64,000 bases of DNA from NCBI RefSeq assembly GCF_005795905.1, contig NZ_VAWE01000001.1, positions 124,001-188,000 of the forward strand. The letters are read 5' to 3'. Source of the stretch: Streptomyces marianii (lineage in GTDB: Bacteria > Actinomycetota > Actinomycetes > Streptomycetales > Streptomycetaceae). Shown here piece after piece: positions 27,861-36,830 of the stretch (its first letter is position 1; every line of letters begins with the position of its first letter). The translations under genes and the position numbers were made by a program. The notes under the pieces are model-generated. The model worked only from the letters and a program-made list of their open reading frames with translations, did no database searches and had not been told where the DNA came from.

Positions 27861-29702
27861 ATGCCCGCCGCAGACTCCCTCAGGACCCCGGACCCCCGTC
27901 CACCCGCCGCCCGCACTCCCGAAACCGCCCCGCCCGGCCCCACCGAGCGGCCCCACGAACTCCGTCGTGTCCTGGGCCTCTTCCGGCCCTACCGAGGGCG
28001 CATCGCCCTCGTCGGCCTCCTGGTCGGAGCCTCCTCGCTGGTGGCCGTCGCCTCACCCTTCCTGTTGCGCGAGATCCTGGACACCGCGATACCCCAGGGG
28101 CGCACCGGGCTGCTCGGCCTCCTGGCCATGGGCATGATCGTGATCGCCCTGGTGTCGGGCGTCTTCGACGTGCTCCAGACATTGCTGTCCACCACGGTCG
28201 GTCAGCGGGTCATGCACGATCTCCGGACTTCCGTCTACGAGCGTTTGCAGAAGGTTCCCCTGACCTTCTTCACACGAACCCGCAGCGGCGAGGTGCAGTC
28301 CCGAATCGCCAACGACATCGGCGCGATGCAGGCCACTGTCTCGTCCACGGCCACATCCCTGGTCTCCAATTTCACCACGGTGGTGGCCACGGTGGTGGCG
28401 ATGCTGGCACTCGACTGGCGGCTGACCGCTCTGTCCCTGCTGCTGCTCCCGTTCTTCTCCTGGATCAGCTTCCGGGTGGGCCGCGAACGCAAGAAGATCA
28501 CCGCCCGCCGCCAGAAGCAGCTGGCCTCCATGGCGGCTGTCGTCGCGGACTCCCTCTCCATCGGAGGCGTCCTGCTGGGCCGGACCATGGGACGGTCGGA
28601 ATCGCTGACCGAAGCCTTCACGGAGGAATCCGGGAAGGTGGCTCGCCTGCAGGTCAGCTCAAGCATGGCGGGACGCTGGCGGATGGCGTCCATCAGCATC
28701 GCCATGGCGGCCATGCCCGCTCTCGTCTACTGGGCCGCGGGGCTCGCCCTGCACACTGGTGTCGCCACCCTCTCGATCGGGACGCTGGTGGCCTTCGTGA
28801 CGTTGCAGCAGGGGCTGTTCCGTCCCGTGGTGAAACTGCTGTCGATCGGTGTGAGCATCCAGGCATCTCTGGCGCTCTTCACGCGGGTCTTCGAGTACCT
28901 GGACCTTCCGACGACCGTCACCGAGCGGAAGTACCCCGTCCAGTTGGCCCGACCGCGAGGCGAAGTGCGGTTCGAGGGCGTCGACTTCGCCTACGACCCG
29001 AGCAACGAGCCGACTCTGCAGGACATCGACCTCCGCGTACCGGCCGGGACATCCCTCGGAGTGGTGGGTGCGACGGGCTCGGGCAAGAGCACGCTCGGAC
29101 ACCTGGTACCCCGCCTCTACGACGTCAGCGCGGGCCGGGTGACCCTCGACGGCGTCGATGTCCGCGACCTCGGCTTCGACACCCTGTCCCGGACCGTGGG
29201 GGTGGTCTCCCAGGAGACGCACCTCTTCCACGCGTCCGTGGAGGAGAACCTCCGCTTCGCGGCTCCGGAGGCGACGGACGAGCAACTCGTCGAGGCCGCG
29301 CGAGCGGCCCGGATCCACGACCACATCGTGTCCCTCCCCGACGGCTACGACACGGTGGTCGGAGAGCGCGGCCATCGCTTCTCGGGCGGCGAGAAGCAGC
29401 GGCTGGCCCTGGCGCGCACCATGCTGCGCAACCCACGCATCCTCATCCTCGACGAGGCCACCAGCGCTCTGGACACCCGCACCGAACACGCGGTGCAGCA
29501 AGCCATCGAAGCCCTGTCGGCCGGACGCACCACCATCACCATCGCGCACAGGCTGTCGACCGTGCGGGGCGCCGACCGGATCGTGGTCCTGCACGACGGA
29601 CGCATCGTCGAGCAGGGCACCCACGAGGAGCTCGTGGAGCGTGACGGCAGGTACTCGGAGCTGGCACGTCGCGACGCCGAACCGATTCCGGTCGCCGTGT
29701 GA
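27861..29702 (+). CDS. ABC exporter, fused membrane and ATPase domains
   Basis: 613 aa. Residues ~40-330 form a type-1 exporter membrane domain with six helices (VGASSLVAVASPFLLREILD; MASISIAMAAMPALVYWAAG). Residues ~365-600 are the ATPase: Walker A VVGATGSGKSTLGH, Q-loop VSQETHLF, signature FSGGEKQRLALAR, Walker B ILILDEATSALD and switch His in TIAHRL. As a half-transporter it should work as a homodimer or with a partner, exporting lipid, peptide or drug. The ~35-residue N-terminus is Pro-rich, so the true start could be slightly downstream. No partner gene adjoins. Confidence 0.9.
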   Translation: MPAADSLRTPDPRPPAARTPETAPPGPTERPHELRRVLGLFRPYRGRIALVGLLVGASSLVAVASPFLLREILDTAIPQGRTGLLGLLAMGMIVIALVSGVFDVLQTLLSTTVGQRVMHDLRTSVYERLQKVPLTFFTRTRSGEVQSRIANDIGAMQATVSSTATSLVSNFTTVVATVVAMLALDWRLTALSLLLLPFFSWISFRVGRERKKITARRQKQLASMAAVVADSLSIGGVLLGRTMGRSESLTEAFTEESGKVARLQVSSSMAGRWRMASISIAMAAMPALVYWAAGLALHTGVATLSIGTLVAFVTLQQGLFRPVVKLLSIGVSIQASLALFTRVFEYLDLPTTVTERKYPVQLARPRGEVRFEGVDFAYDPSNEPTLQDIDLRVPAGTSLGVVGATGSGKSTLGHLVPRLYDVSAGRVTLDGVDVRDLGFDTLSRTVGVVSQETHLFHASVEENLRFAAPEATDEQLVEAARAARIHDHIVSLPDGYDTVVGERGHRFSGGEKQRLALARTMLRNPRILILDEATSALDTRTEHAVQQAIEALSAGRTTITIAHRLSTVRGADRIVVLHDGRIVEQGTHEELVERDGRYSELARRDAEPIPVAV

Positions 29703-29839
29703 GGCAGCCAGGGAGAGGTCGGGACGCCCTCCAGGCTGCCGCACTGGTCAATCTGGCGCCGCCGTCAGGGTCGGGGCCGTGGCTTCGGCCGCCGGCCTGG
29801 CTGTCAACGGCAGGCCGGGTGAGGGGTGGTGGCATGGGG

Positions 29840-30260
29840 GATCCAGCGCGTCAGCGTTTCCGGCGTGAGGCGTCAGGAGCGGGGTGAAGTCTCTGTTGCG
29901 GGAGGCCAGTTCGGACATCTCGGTGCAGGAGGCGGTGGGCCGGGCCAGGAGGTCGTGATGTTCGGCTTTGAGGTTGTCGGGCCTGGTGAGGTCCATCCGG
30001 GCGAGTCTGCGCGGGGAGATGTGGCTGAGGTCGGCGTCCGCGCGGCCCTGGTTGTTGTACTTGTGCAGGAGGTTCAGGCCGCCCTGTGGACCCGAGGACC
30101 TTGATCTCTTCGAAGAGGTGCGCTACGGGGACTGCGGGGCCCTCGGCCCGGCGTTTACGCAGGTACTCGCGGTAGGGATCGACGAGGCTGGCACGGTACT
30201 TGGGGAAGCGGAGCATCCGCTCGGGCAACTCCGGCCGCACCCCGATCCGCGCAGACACGG
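29840..30260 (-). pseudogene. ISL3-family transposase fragment
   Basis: On the minus strand, MLRFPKYRASLVDPYREYLR and PVAHLFEEIKVLG, then in another frame TRPDNLKAEHHDLLAR and RNRDFTPLLTPHAGNADALD, are the C-terminal half of an ISL3 transposase. Successive blocks lie in different frames (indels near 30080 and 29990) and the ends are missing. It lies just before the IS30 element. Confidence 0.75.
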
Positions 30261-30327
30261 TCGCCGGCCGCCTGGAACCGACGAAGCGCCGGCAACGGCG
30301 CGAAGGGCCCGCGCTACCACTTAGGTT

Positions 30328-30331
30328 CTAG
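30328..30331. repeat. Left CTAG target duplication of the IS30 element
   Basis: CTAG directly before the left terminal repeat; the same CTAG lies at 31617-31620. With the element removed the site reads GGTT-CTAG-AAACC, nearly palindromic, which suits the preference of IS30-like transposases for symmetric targets. Confidence 0.8.
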
Positions 30332-31616
30332 TGGTCGTCGCAACACCCCAGCTCAAGGGGTGCGATGGACTTCGAGATCCGCAAGGTGCGGACCGCGCAG
30401 GGGCCTGTGAAGCTGCGCCGGGAGCGGGAGGCATACTCCCGGCTCGTGCAGCAGGGATACAGCAACACGGAAGCCTGCCGGATCGTCGGTGTTGACCGGC
30501 GAACCGGCAACAAGTGGCGTAACGGCCGCAGCGCCGACCGTCGGCAGAAGGCGGCACCACCGATTTCCGCGGTGGCGCCGCCTTCCGGCACGTCCAGGTA
30601 CCTGCGCGAGGAGGAGCGGATCCACATCGCCGACCGGTTGCGGGAGAAGGCCACGGTGCGGGCGATCGCCGCGGAGCTGGGCCGCAGCCCGTCCACGGTC
30701 AGCCGGGAGATCCGCCGCAACCGAACGGACGGCGCACGCGGCCGGTGGCACTACCGCCCTCACGCAGCCCAGGCCCGCGCCGATGCACGCCGGCCCCGCC
30801 CCAAGAGCCGCAAGATCAGCGAGAACCCCGAGCTTCGGGCCGCTGTCCAGGCAATGCTGGACGAGAAGTGGAGCCCGGAGCAGATATGCCACGCTCTGCG
30901 GGCACAGTTCCCCGACCGGCCGGAGATGCACGTGGTCCACGAGACCGTCTACCAGGCCCTCTACGTCCAGGGCAGAGGCCAGCTGCGGCGCGAGCTCGCA
31001 GGCGCCCTGCGCTCCGGGCGGGCCCGCCGCAGGCCGCAGAGGCAGGCGAACTGCCGCCAGCCGCGTTTCACCACCCCGATGGTCATGATCAGCGAACGGC
31101 CCGCTGAGATCGAGGACCGGGCCGTGCCCGGTCACTGGGAGGGCGACCTGATCATCGGCAAGGACGGCAAGTCCGCGATCGGCACCCTGGTCGAACGCGC
31201 CACCCGCTACGTCATGCTCCTGCACCTGCCCGGCGACCACGGCGCCGAGAGCGTCCTGACCTCCCTGACATCCACCGTCCAGACCCTGCCCGCCCACCTG
31301 AAGCGGTCCCTGACCTGGGACCAGGGCAGTGAGATGGCCCGGCACGGCGAGTTCACCCTCGCCACCGACATCCCGGTCTACTTCTGCGACCCCGCCAGCC
31401 CCTGGCAGCGCGGCTCGAACGAGAACACCAACGGCCTGCTGCGGCAGTACTTCCCCAAGGGCACCGACCTGTCGGTCCACACCCCCGCGCACCTGGCCGC
31501 CGTCGCCGACCAGCTCAACCGCCGCCCACGCAAAACACTCGGCTGGGAAACCCCAGCCGAGCGCCTGCATAAACTGCTCACGGCCTGATCAACACAACCA
31601 CGTGTTGCGACGACCG
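30332..31616 (+). mobile_element. Complete IS30-family element
   Basis: 1285 bp. Terminal repeats of 15 bp (30332-30346 and 31602-31616) share GGTCGTCGCAACAC and differ only in the outermost base. One transposase gene fills the element, which is flanked by CTAG duplications (30328-30331, 31617-31620). It is inserted between an ISL3 and a tiny IS701-like remnant, so it broke no recognisable gene. Confidence 0.88.
30365..31588 (+). CDS. IS30-family transposase
   Basis: 407 aa, family length. The N-terminal helix-turn-helix is in NTEACRIVGVDRRTGNKWR and a second in KATVRAIAAELGRSPSTVSR. The DDE core shows GHWEGDLIIGKDGKSAIGT (first Asp), SLTWDQGSEMARH (second Asp) and PWQRGSNENTNGLLRQYFP (Glu). 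The reading frame is intact. Confidence 0.93.
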   Translation: MDFEIRKVRTAQGPVKLRREREAYSRLVQQGYSNTEACRIVGVDRRTGNKWRNGRSADRRQKAAPPISAVAPPSGTSRYLREEERIHIADRLREKATVRAIAAELGRSPSTVSREIRRNRTDGARGRWHYRPHAAQARADARRPRPKSRKISENPELRAAVQAMLDEKWSPEQICHALRAQFPDRPEMHVVHETVYQALYVQGRGQLRRELAGALRSGRARRRPQRQANCRQPRFTTPMVMISERPAEIEDRAVPGHWEGDLIIGKDGKSAIGTLVERATRYVMLLHLPGDHGAESVLTSLTSTVQTLPAHLKRSLTWDQGSEMARHGEFTLATDIPVYFCDPASPWQRGSNENTNGLLRQYFPKGTDLSVHTPAHLAAVADQLNRRPRKTLGWETPAERLHKLLTA

Positions 31617-31620
31617 CTAG

Positions 31621-31705
31621 AAACCGCCCCCCGTAGTGGGCCTGGATCGGCATCGGGACAGACAAGCACCGCCACTTGCTGGTCCGCCGCAACCCCACCA
31701 GCGGC
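31621..31705 (+). pseudogene. Tiny IS701-like transposase remnant
   Basis: One frame reads AWIGIGTDKHRHLLVRRNPT, resembling the loop before the catalytic Glu in IS701 transposases. Fewer than 30 codons remain. Low certainty because of the length. Confidence 0.35.
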
Positions 31706-31770
31706 GCAACTCGACCCGACCCTGGTGACGGCGCTCCGCACACCCCCTTTGGACGGGCTCCATTCGCGCG

Positions 31771-33792
31771 TCAGGGGAGAGGGTCCGTGTGCAGGGCGGA
31801 GCGGGCAGTGCTCAGCCAGGCGGTGACACTGGTGTCATGAGCGGTACCGGCACCGATCAGCAGGTCGAGGTGGCCGCTTTCGGCGGTGAGAGCGAGCGGA
31901 TGGCCGTGCCCGGCCGCTGTCCAGATCGGTGCGGCGAGGTGGGATTGAGCCGGGTCGTACCCGATCCAGCACTGGCGGTCATTCCACCTCCACCCGGTCC
32001 AGCAGCCTCCGCCGACCTGCTCGATTCCCGCTCTGCCAGTCCTCAACGCACCCAGGTAGTCCGGGATGACGAGATTCTCTACGGTGATCGGGCGATCGGG
32101 GACGCCGTACAGGCAGGAGGCGAGAGCCGGTACCCCAGCGATGAGGGCATACCGGCGCTTGCGCATGAAAGGGTTGGGGGCGGCGGGGAGGAGGTCGATG
32201 GTGACCGCGCGTCCGGTGTGTACCGGTGGCTGGGGGTGCCAGGCCAGGTGCGGGTGGTGGTCGGCCAGGGCACCGGGGTGGGCGGGTGGAGCATCCATGA
32301 ACCGGTGCAGTTCTTCTTGCAGGTTCCAGTGATCTACCGGGTTGCCCACGATCACTGCGGCCCCCGGTGGGTCAAGGTCCGGCGCTTCCCTGCCCGTGCA
32401 TTCGGGGTACCGGTGAGCCAGCAGGCACACACGGGCACCTTCCGCCGGGGCGACCAGGCACCACACGTCTCCTCCGGTAAGGATGAGCTCATCCGTCCCA
32501 TCGCCGTCGATGTCGCAGATGGTGGCTTCCGGCATGCGAGATCCGGCTGTAGCCCAGCGTGCGGCGGCCAGCAGCGGTCTGGCGAGACGGGCGTGTGAGG
32601 CCGTCGCACGCACCCACGGGGCCAGTCGCCGTTGGCCGTCTTCCTGGTCGTTCCAGGCTGACTCATGGGTGCCGACCATGACCAGCTTCTCGGCGAGTGC
32701 GGTCAGCCGTGCGTCCGCCCTGTCCAGACCCCGTGCGGTGCGGATCCGGGATCCCAGCTCGGCGAGCAGCGTCGCGTAGGGGTGCCATTGTGGATTGCCG
32801 GCCCAACCCCTGTAATCCTCCCCGGCTCGCCAGTCGACGGCGAGTTCGAAGTAGGTGCCGGCGGCCGGGACGGACCCCGCCTGCGGAGGGTTGACGTCCA
32901 GCCAAGCGTCGAGGGCGACTGGCTGCACCAGCGGGTGCTGGCCGAACCAGCGAATCGCGCGCCGGTAGCCGGCGAGGGCGGGTTCCCATCCGGCAACGCC
33001 GGCGGTGCGTTCCAGGTCGTCCGCGTAGACCAGCAGCAGGCGTTCGGGATGATCGGCACGCGAGCGCACGTCGGCGACGAATTCCTCCAATGCCGAAAGG
33101 TGTTCGAGAGAGCGGGCGGGGATCAGGTAGCGCAGGTGGGAACAGATGGGCACCATCTGCAGCCCGCGTCCTTCGACGGTGATCTGCCGTGGCTGCAGCA
33201 GTGCGGGATCGACCCGACCGGTCGCGTTGACCGAGGGGCCGCCTCCCACTCCGTACGGGCCGGACCGGTCGGCCAAGGACCGGGCTGAGCCGGGCGCAGC
33301 CAGGACACGGTCGTCGACCAGGACGCGCCGGAAGCCGCCGTGGGGCAGGGACCGGTCGGTGAGCTGGGCGGCCAGAGCGGGGTCCCAGACGCGTTCGGGT
33401 AGCCAGACGGTCGACGTGGCACCGTCGGGAACAGCGAGATGGTGCCGCAAGAGGTCGGCCATGGTCAGAAGCTGGCGGGCGTTGGCGGCCGGGTCGTGCA
33501 GCGGCATGATCGGCTCGGCGTAGGTGCCGCCGATCAGCGTCAGCCACCCCTCGGAGCAACCAGTGCGCACCTCGGTGAGGAACTCTGGATGGTGCCAAGC
33601 CAGCGCCTCGAGCAGGGTGCCGGACAGGTGCAGGGAGCACGGAATGCTGAACCGGCGGTGGAGCTGCAGTACGGCCGCATAGCCGCGGCAGATGGCGGTG
33701 ATTCCGTCCCGGTCGGTGTAGCCGTTGCCGATGACCAGTTGGTTGGCGTGGTGCACGAAGGCCACCGCCACCGGCGAGCCGACGAGCGTCAT
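31771..33792 (-). CDS. Glycoside hydrolase family 57-like protein
   Basis: 673 aa from ATG 33792, whose ATGA overlaps the stop of the upstream kinase gene. The first ~330 residues look like the GH57 barrel: VAVAFVHHANQLVIGNGY at the start, SLHLSGTLLEALAWHHPEF, LIGGTYAEPIMPL and the hallmark VWLPERVWDPALA near residue 120. VMVGTHESAWNDQ near 390 resembles a conserved late motif. The C-terminal part is beta-rich (ATICDIDGDGTDELIL, a Ca-binding-like repeat). GH57 enzymes act on alpha-glucans (amylase, branching, galactosidase). No signal peptide, so probably cytoplasmic. Substrate unknown. Confidence 0.75.
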   Translation of the reverse strand: MTLVGSPVAVAFVHHANQLVIGNGYTDRDGITAICRGYAAVLQLHRRFSIPCSLHLSGTLLEALAWHHPEFLTEVRTGCSEGWLTLIGGTYAEPIMPLHDPAANARQLLTMADLLRHHLAVPDGATSTVWLPERVWDPALAAQLTDRSLPHGGFRRVLVDDRVLAAPGSARSLADRSGPYGVGGGPSVNATGRVDPALLQPRQITVEGRGLQMVPICSHLRYLIPARSLEHLSALEEFVADVRSRADHPERLLLVYADDLERTAGVAGWEPALAGYRRAIRWFGQHPLVQPVALDAWLDVNPPQAGSVPAAGTYFELAVDWRAGEDYRGWAGNPQWHPYATLLAELGSRIRTARGLDRADARLTALAEKLVMVGTHESAWNDQEDGQRRLAPWVRATASHARLARPLLAAARWATAGSRMPEATICDIDGDGTDELILTGGDVWCLVAPAEGARVCLLAHRYPECTGREAPDLDPPGAAVIVGNPVDHWNLQEELHRFMDAPPAHPGALADHHPHLAWHPQPPVHTGRAVTIDLLPAAPNPFMRKRRYALIAGVPALASCLYGVPDRPITVENLVIPDYLGALRTGRAGIEQVGGGCWTGWRWNDRQCWIGYDPAQSHLAAPIWTAAGHGHPLALTAESGHLDLLIGAGTAHDTSVTAWLSTARSALHTDPLP

Positions 33793-34805
33793 CGCGTGCT
33801 CCTCACGAGACGCCGCAGTGCCCCGGACCCCTCGTCGAGTACCTCGGTGGCCAGCCGTGCCCAGGGAGCCAGGGTACGGCGGTCTCCCCCTCCGTAGCCG
33901 ATCAGCTCGAAGTGGAGCACCTGCACGAACGAACGCGCCACCTGCACCGCGATCCGCTCGTCGTCCGCCGGACCGCCATGTGCGCGATAACGGTCCCACA
34001 GCGCGCCGGCGGCGCGTGCCAGCTCGTCCTGGGGAAGACTCAGGTGCGTGCCGGTCACCAGGATCTGGCATACCGCGTATCCGACGTCGAGAGCGGGCTC
34101 GTACATCCCCGCGTGGTCCAGGTCGATCACCGTCACGAGCGGCGGTACGGCGGCGAGCCTGTCGAGGTAGACGTTCTTGGGATGCAGGTCCCCGTGTCCC
34201 GCCACCAACCGCACCTTCCCAATCGGCTCCAGGACCGGATCGAGTAGCTCGGCCAGCCACTGCACCGCGCCGAGCCCGTCCCGCGCATGCATGGCGGCGA
34301 ACTCGGCCAGATCCGCAAGCCGGCGCAGGGTCTGCTCGTGCAGTGCGGGGCGGGGCGGCAGCTCCACCGAAACGCCCTGCAGGACGGTCAGGAAGCCGAC
34401 GACCGCCTCTACGGCACGGTCCGCCTCGGAACCGGTCAGCGAAAGCGCCCAGGGCCTGCCCGGAGCATGCTCGGTCACCAGCGTGCCCGACGGGTGGAAG
34501 CCGATCGTGCGGACTACCTGGTACGGGGGACGGTCGAGTCCGGCGGCGCGCAACTGACGAGCCGCCTGATCCGCTGATCGTCCACTGCGGTACGAGTCAT
34601 GCTTGAGTACTAGTGGAACCTTCCGCCATCCACCGCCGGTTCGGTCGTCCATCTCGGCCTGTACCTCGGTCAGGAACCTGGAGTGCCGCCGCCGATGCCT
34701 GGTCACCACCACCTCACCCACCCCCCATGCCTCGCCGACACCACCGGAGATCACCTCACGCAGTACCCGGGCGCACTCGGCCGCGGTCGGCGGAACCTCG
34801 CTCAT
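33789..34805 (-). CDS. APH-family phosphotransferase coupled to the GH57 gene
   Basis: 338 aa from ATG 34805 (MSEVPPTAAEC; frame open to 34982). Kinase features: PLVLKHDSYRSGRSADQAA (Lys), the catalytic loop VAGHGDLHPKNVYLD near residue 210 and VTVIDLDHAGMYEPALD (metal-binding Asp). This fold phosphorylates small molecules such as sugars, choline or antibiotics. Because it is translationally coupled to a GH57 enzyme, a sugar kinase acting on a released or precursor sugar is a reasonable guess. It is only distantly similar to the island kinases. Confidence 0.8.
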   Translation of the reverse strand: MSEVPPTAAECARVLREVISGGVGEAWGVGEVVVTRHRRRHSRFLTEVQAEMDDRTGGGWRKVPLVLKHDSYRSGRSADQAARQLRAAGLDRPPYQVVRTIGFHPSGTLVTEHAPGRPWALSLTGSEADRAVEAVVGFLTVLQGVSVELPPRPALHEQTLRRLADLAEFAAMHARDGLGAVQWLAELLDPVLEPIGKVRLVAGHGDLHPKNVYLDRLAAVPPLVTVIDLDHAGMYEPALDVGYAVCQILVTGTHLSLPQDELARAAGALWDRYRAHGGPADDERIAVQVARSFVQVLHFELIGYGGGDRRTLAPWARLATEVLDEGSGALRRLVRSTR

Positions 34806-35216
34806 GAACACTCCGTCACCACCAACTCCTGCCAGTGCAGCGGCGCGTGCCGCAATCTCATCGCCGACCGAGGAGTGCAGACCCCCGAGGTTGCACGCAC
34901 TGCGACCATGCGGCAGCGTGTGAGCAACCTCGTCCATCGGGTCAGCATGAACCAGAAATCCCCTCACGAGATCCGGGGACATGCCCTTCGCTTCGTATCC
35001 ACCCTTACGGCGTTACCGGCCGGCGAGGTGACGCTGCATCGTCGAAGGGCAAGACGGTGCCCGCTCTGACACCGTCGAGTGTGCCGGGGCCGGCGGTGAA
35101 GGCGCTCGAGCCGACTGCATACGGGGATTCGAGGTCTGCCACACGAGCGGCGCCGTCTCACTTTCGGTGGTGACGGAGGGTGTGGTCAGCCCAGGAGGAT
35201 GCGGTCACCGCATCCT
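34806..35216. other. Stretch without a recognisable gene
   Basis: About 410 bases between the kinase start and the end of the DHA2 exporter gene. Open frames on both strands show no family pattern. It should contain the kinase/GH57 promoter near 34806. Confidence 0.4.
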
Positions 35217-36698
35217 CTACGGATGGCGGCACGCTCCGTCACCACCGACTACCGAACAGACCGAACTCTTTACAGTCCCCTGCCGCGGAATTCCGGCGGG
35301 TCGACGGCGATCGGTGAACTCACTGGTGGCGACGACGGCCACTCCGCACCCGGCGATGATCCACCAGGCGGGGCGGGCAGCGGCGACGTAGCCGGAGGCG
35401 TAGTCGAGTGGGTCGAGGTCGGAGGCCAGAACGGAGCCGAATACGGCAATGCCGAGGACACCTCCTATTTGCCGGAAGGTAGAGACCAGGGAGGAGGCCA
35501 GCCCGGCCTGGGAGTCAGGCATTCCGGAGACAGCGATAGTCGTGATCGGGGCATTGACGGAACCGAATCCGAACCCGAACAGCGTGCAGCCCAGGATCAT
35601 GGACCAGGTGTGGGTCTGGCCGTCGAAGGCACCGAACAGAGCAGCACCTGCGGTGATCGCACAGCCACCCGCGAGGAGTGGGAGGCGGGGCCCGTGACGG
35701 GCGACGAATCGTCCGGAAAGCGGGGCGGCCAGCAACGTCGTCGCGGCCATCGGCAGCAGCCACAGACCGGCCTGCAAGGCACTGAGTCGGCGGACGTTCT
35801 GCAAGTAGAGAGAGGTGAGGAACAGGAAACCGACGAGAGTGGAGAAGGTGGCGGCGGCACTGAAGGCGGCACCGGTGAAGGGCGGGGAGCGGAAGAAGCG
35901 GACCTCGATCAGTGGTTCGACGCACCGCAGTTCGTGGCGGACCAAGACGGCCACGAGTACAAGGCAGACAGCACCGCAGGTGAGCGTGGCCAGCCCAGTC
36001 CAGCCGGCCTCGGGGGCATGGATGATCGTGTAGGTAAGCAGGGCCAGCAGAGCGATCACGAGCCCCTGACCGAGCGGGTCGAGACGGCGCGCGCGCTCGG
36101 CGCGGGATTCGGGTACGAACAGGCGAGTCGCGGCGAGGGCGGCGAGGCCGACGGGCACGTTGACCCAGAAGATCGACCGCCAGCCGGCAGTGTCCACGAG
36201 CAGGCCTCCGACCAGAGGCCCGGCGGCCAAGGCCAGGCCCCCCATGGCGCTGTACATGCCGATGGCGCGGGCCCGTTCGCGGCGTTCGGTGAAGGTGTTG
36301 GTGATGAGCGCCAATGCGGGTGGGTTGAGCATCGACCCGCCAACCGCCTGCACCACCCGAAAGACGATCAGCCACGTCAGAGTGGGAGCCAAAGAGCACA
36401 GAGCGGAACTCACGGTGAAGACGGCCAGCCCGGTCATGAAGACACGCCGTCGTCCAAAACGGTCTGCCATGGATCCCGAGAGCATCAACAGCGAGGCCAG
36501 AACCAGAATATAGGCGGCAACAGTCCACTGCAGCCCTGATACCGTCAAATTCAGCTCTCCTTGCAGATCAGGCAACGCGATCTGCAGAATCGTATTGTCC
36601 AGCGCGATGATGAAAAGACTCGTGCAGCAAATCGCCAGAACCAGCCGACGATGGCGCGAAGAAAGAGAGGGGCGCAGGTTCGTCGATATCGGGTTCAT
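35217..36698 (-). CDS. DHA2-type MFS multidrug exporter (14 TM)
   Basis: 493 aa. The N-terminus LFIIALDNTILQIALPDLQ is motif D1 of the EmrB/QacA group, SGSMADRFGRRRVFMTGLAV is motif A, and GLALAAGPLVGGLLVDTAGW is motif C for antiporters. About 14 membrane segments, as expected for proton-driven drug or antibiotic export. It is divergent from the LysR gene (69-bp gap with a dyad symmetric site), so LysR probably controls it. The last ~20 residues look like chance extension. Confidence 0.9.
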   Translation of the reverse strand: MNPISTNLRPSLSSRHRRLVLAICCTSLFIIALDNTILQIALPDLQGELNLTVSGLQWTVAAYILVLASLLMLSGSMADRFGRRRVFMTGLAVFTVSSALCSLAPTLTWLIVFRVVQAVGGSMLNPPALALITNTFTERRERARAIGMYSAMGGLALAAGPLVGGLLVDTAGWRSIFWVNVPVGLAALAATRLFVPESRAERARRLDPLGQGLVIALLALLTYTIIHAPEAGWTGLATLTCGAVCLVLVAVLVRHELRCVEPLIEVRFFRSPPFTGAAFSAAATFSTLVGFLFLTSLYLQNVRRLSALQAGLWLLPMAATTLLAAPLSGRFVARHGPRLPLLAGGCAITAGAALFGAFDGQTHTWSMILGCTLFGFGFGSVNAPITTIAVSGMPDSQAGLASSLVSTFRQIGGVLGIAVFGSVLASDLDPLDYASGYVAAARPAWWIIAGCGVAVVATSEFTDRRRPAGIPRQGTVKSSVCSVVGGDGACRHP

Positions 36699-36735
36699 GA
36701 TTCAATCGTTAAATGGAGCGCCTACCCTGTCAAAG

Positions 36736-36756
36736 ATCGAAACGATATCTTCCGAT
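36736..36756. promoter_or_regulatory. Candidate LysR binding site between MFS and LysR genes
   Basis: A 21-bp imperfect dyad with arms ATCG.AA and TT.CGAT lies in the 69-bp divergent intergenic region. Position and shape fit a LysR autoregulatory site controlling both genes. Inference from symmetry. Confidence 0.45.
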
Positions 36757-36821
36757 ACCCTGGAGGTATGGAGATCGAGTCACGGCTCATGCGCTACGTC
36801 GTCGCCGTCGCCGAGGAGGAA

Positions 36822-36830
36822 GGCTTCACC
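36822..36830. repeat. Left target duplication of the ISAs1 element
   Basis: GGCTTCACC, repeated at 38200-38208. The copies are codon-aligned (GGC TTC ACC) in the LysR gene. Confidence 0.9.
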
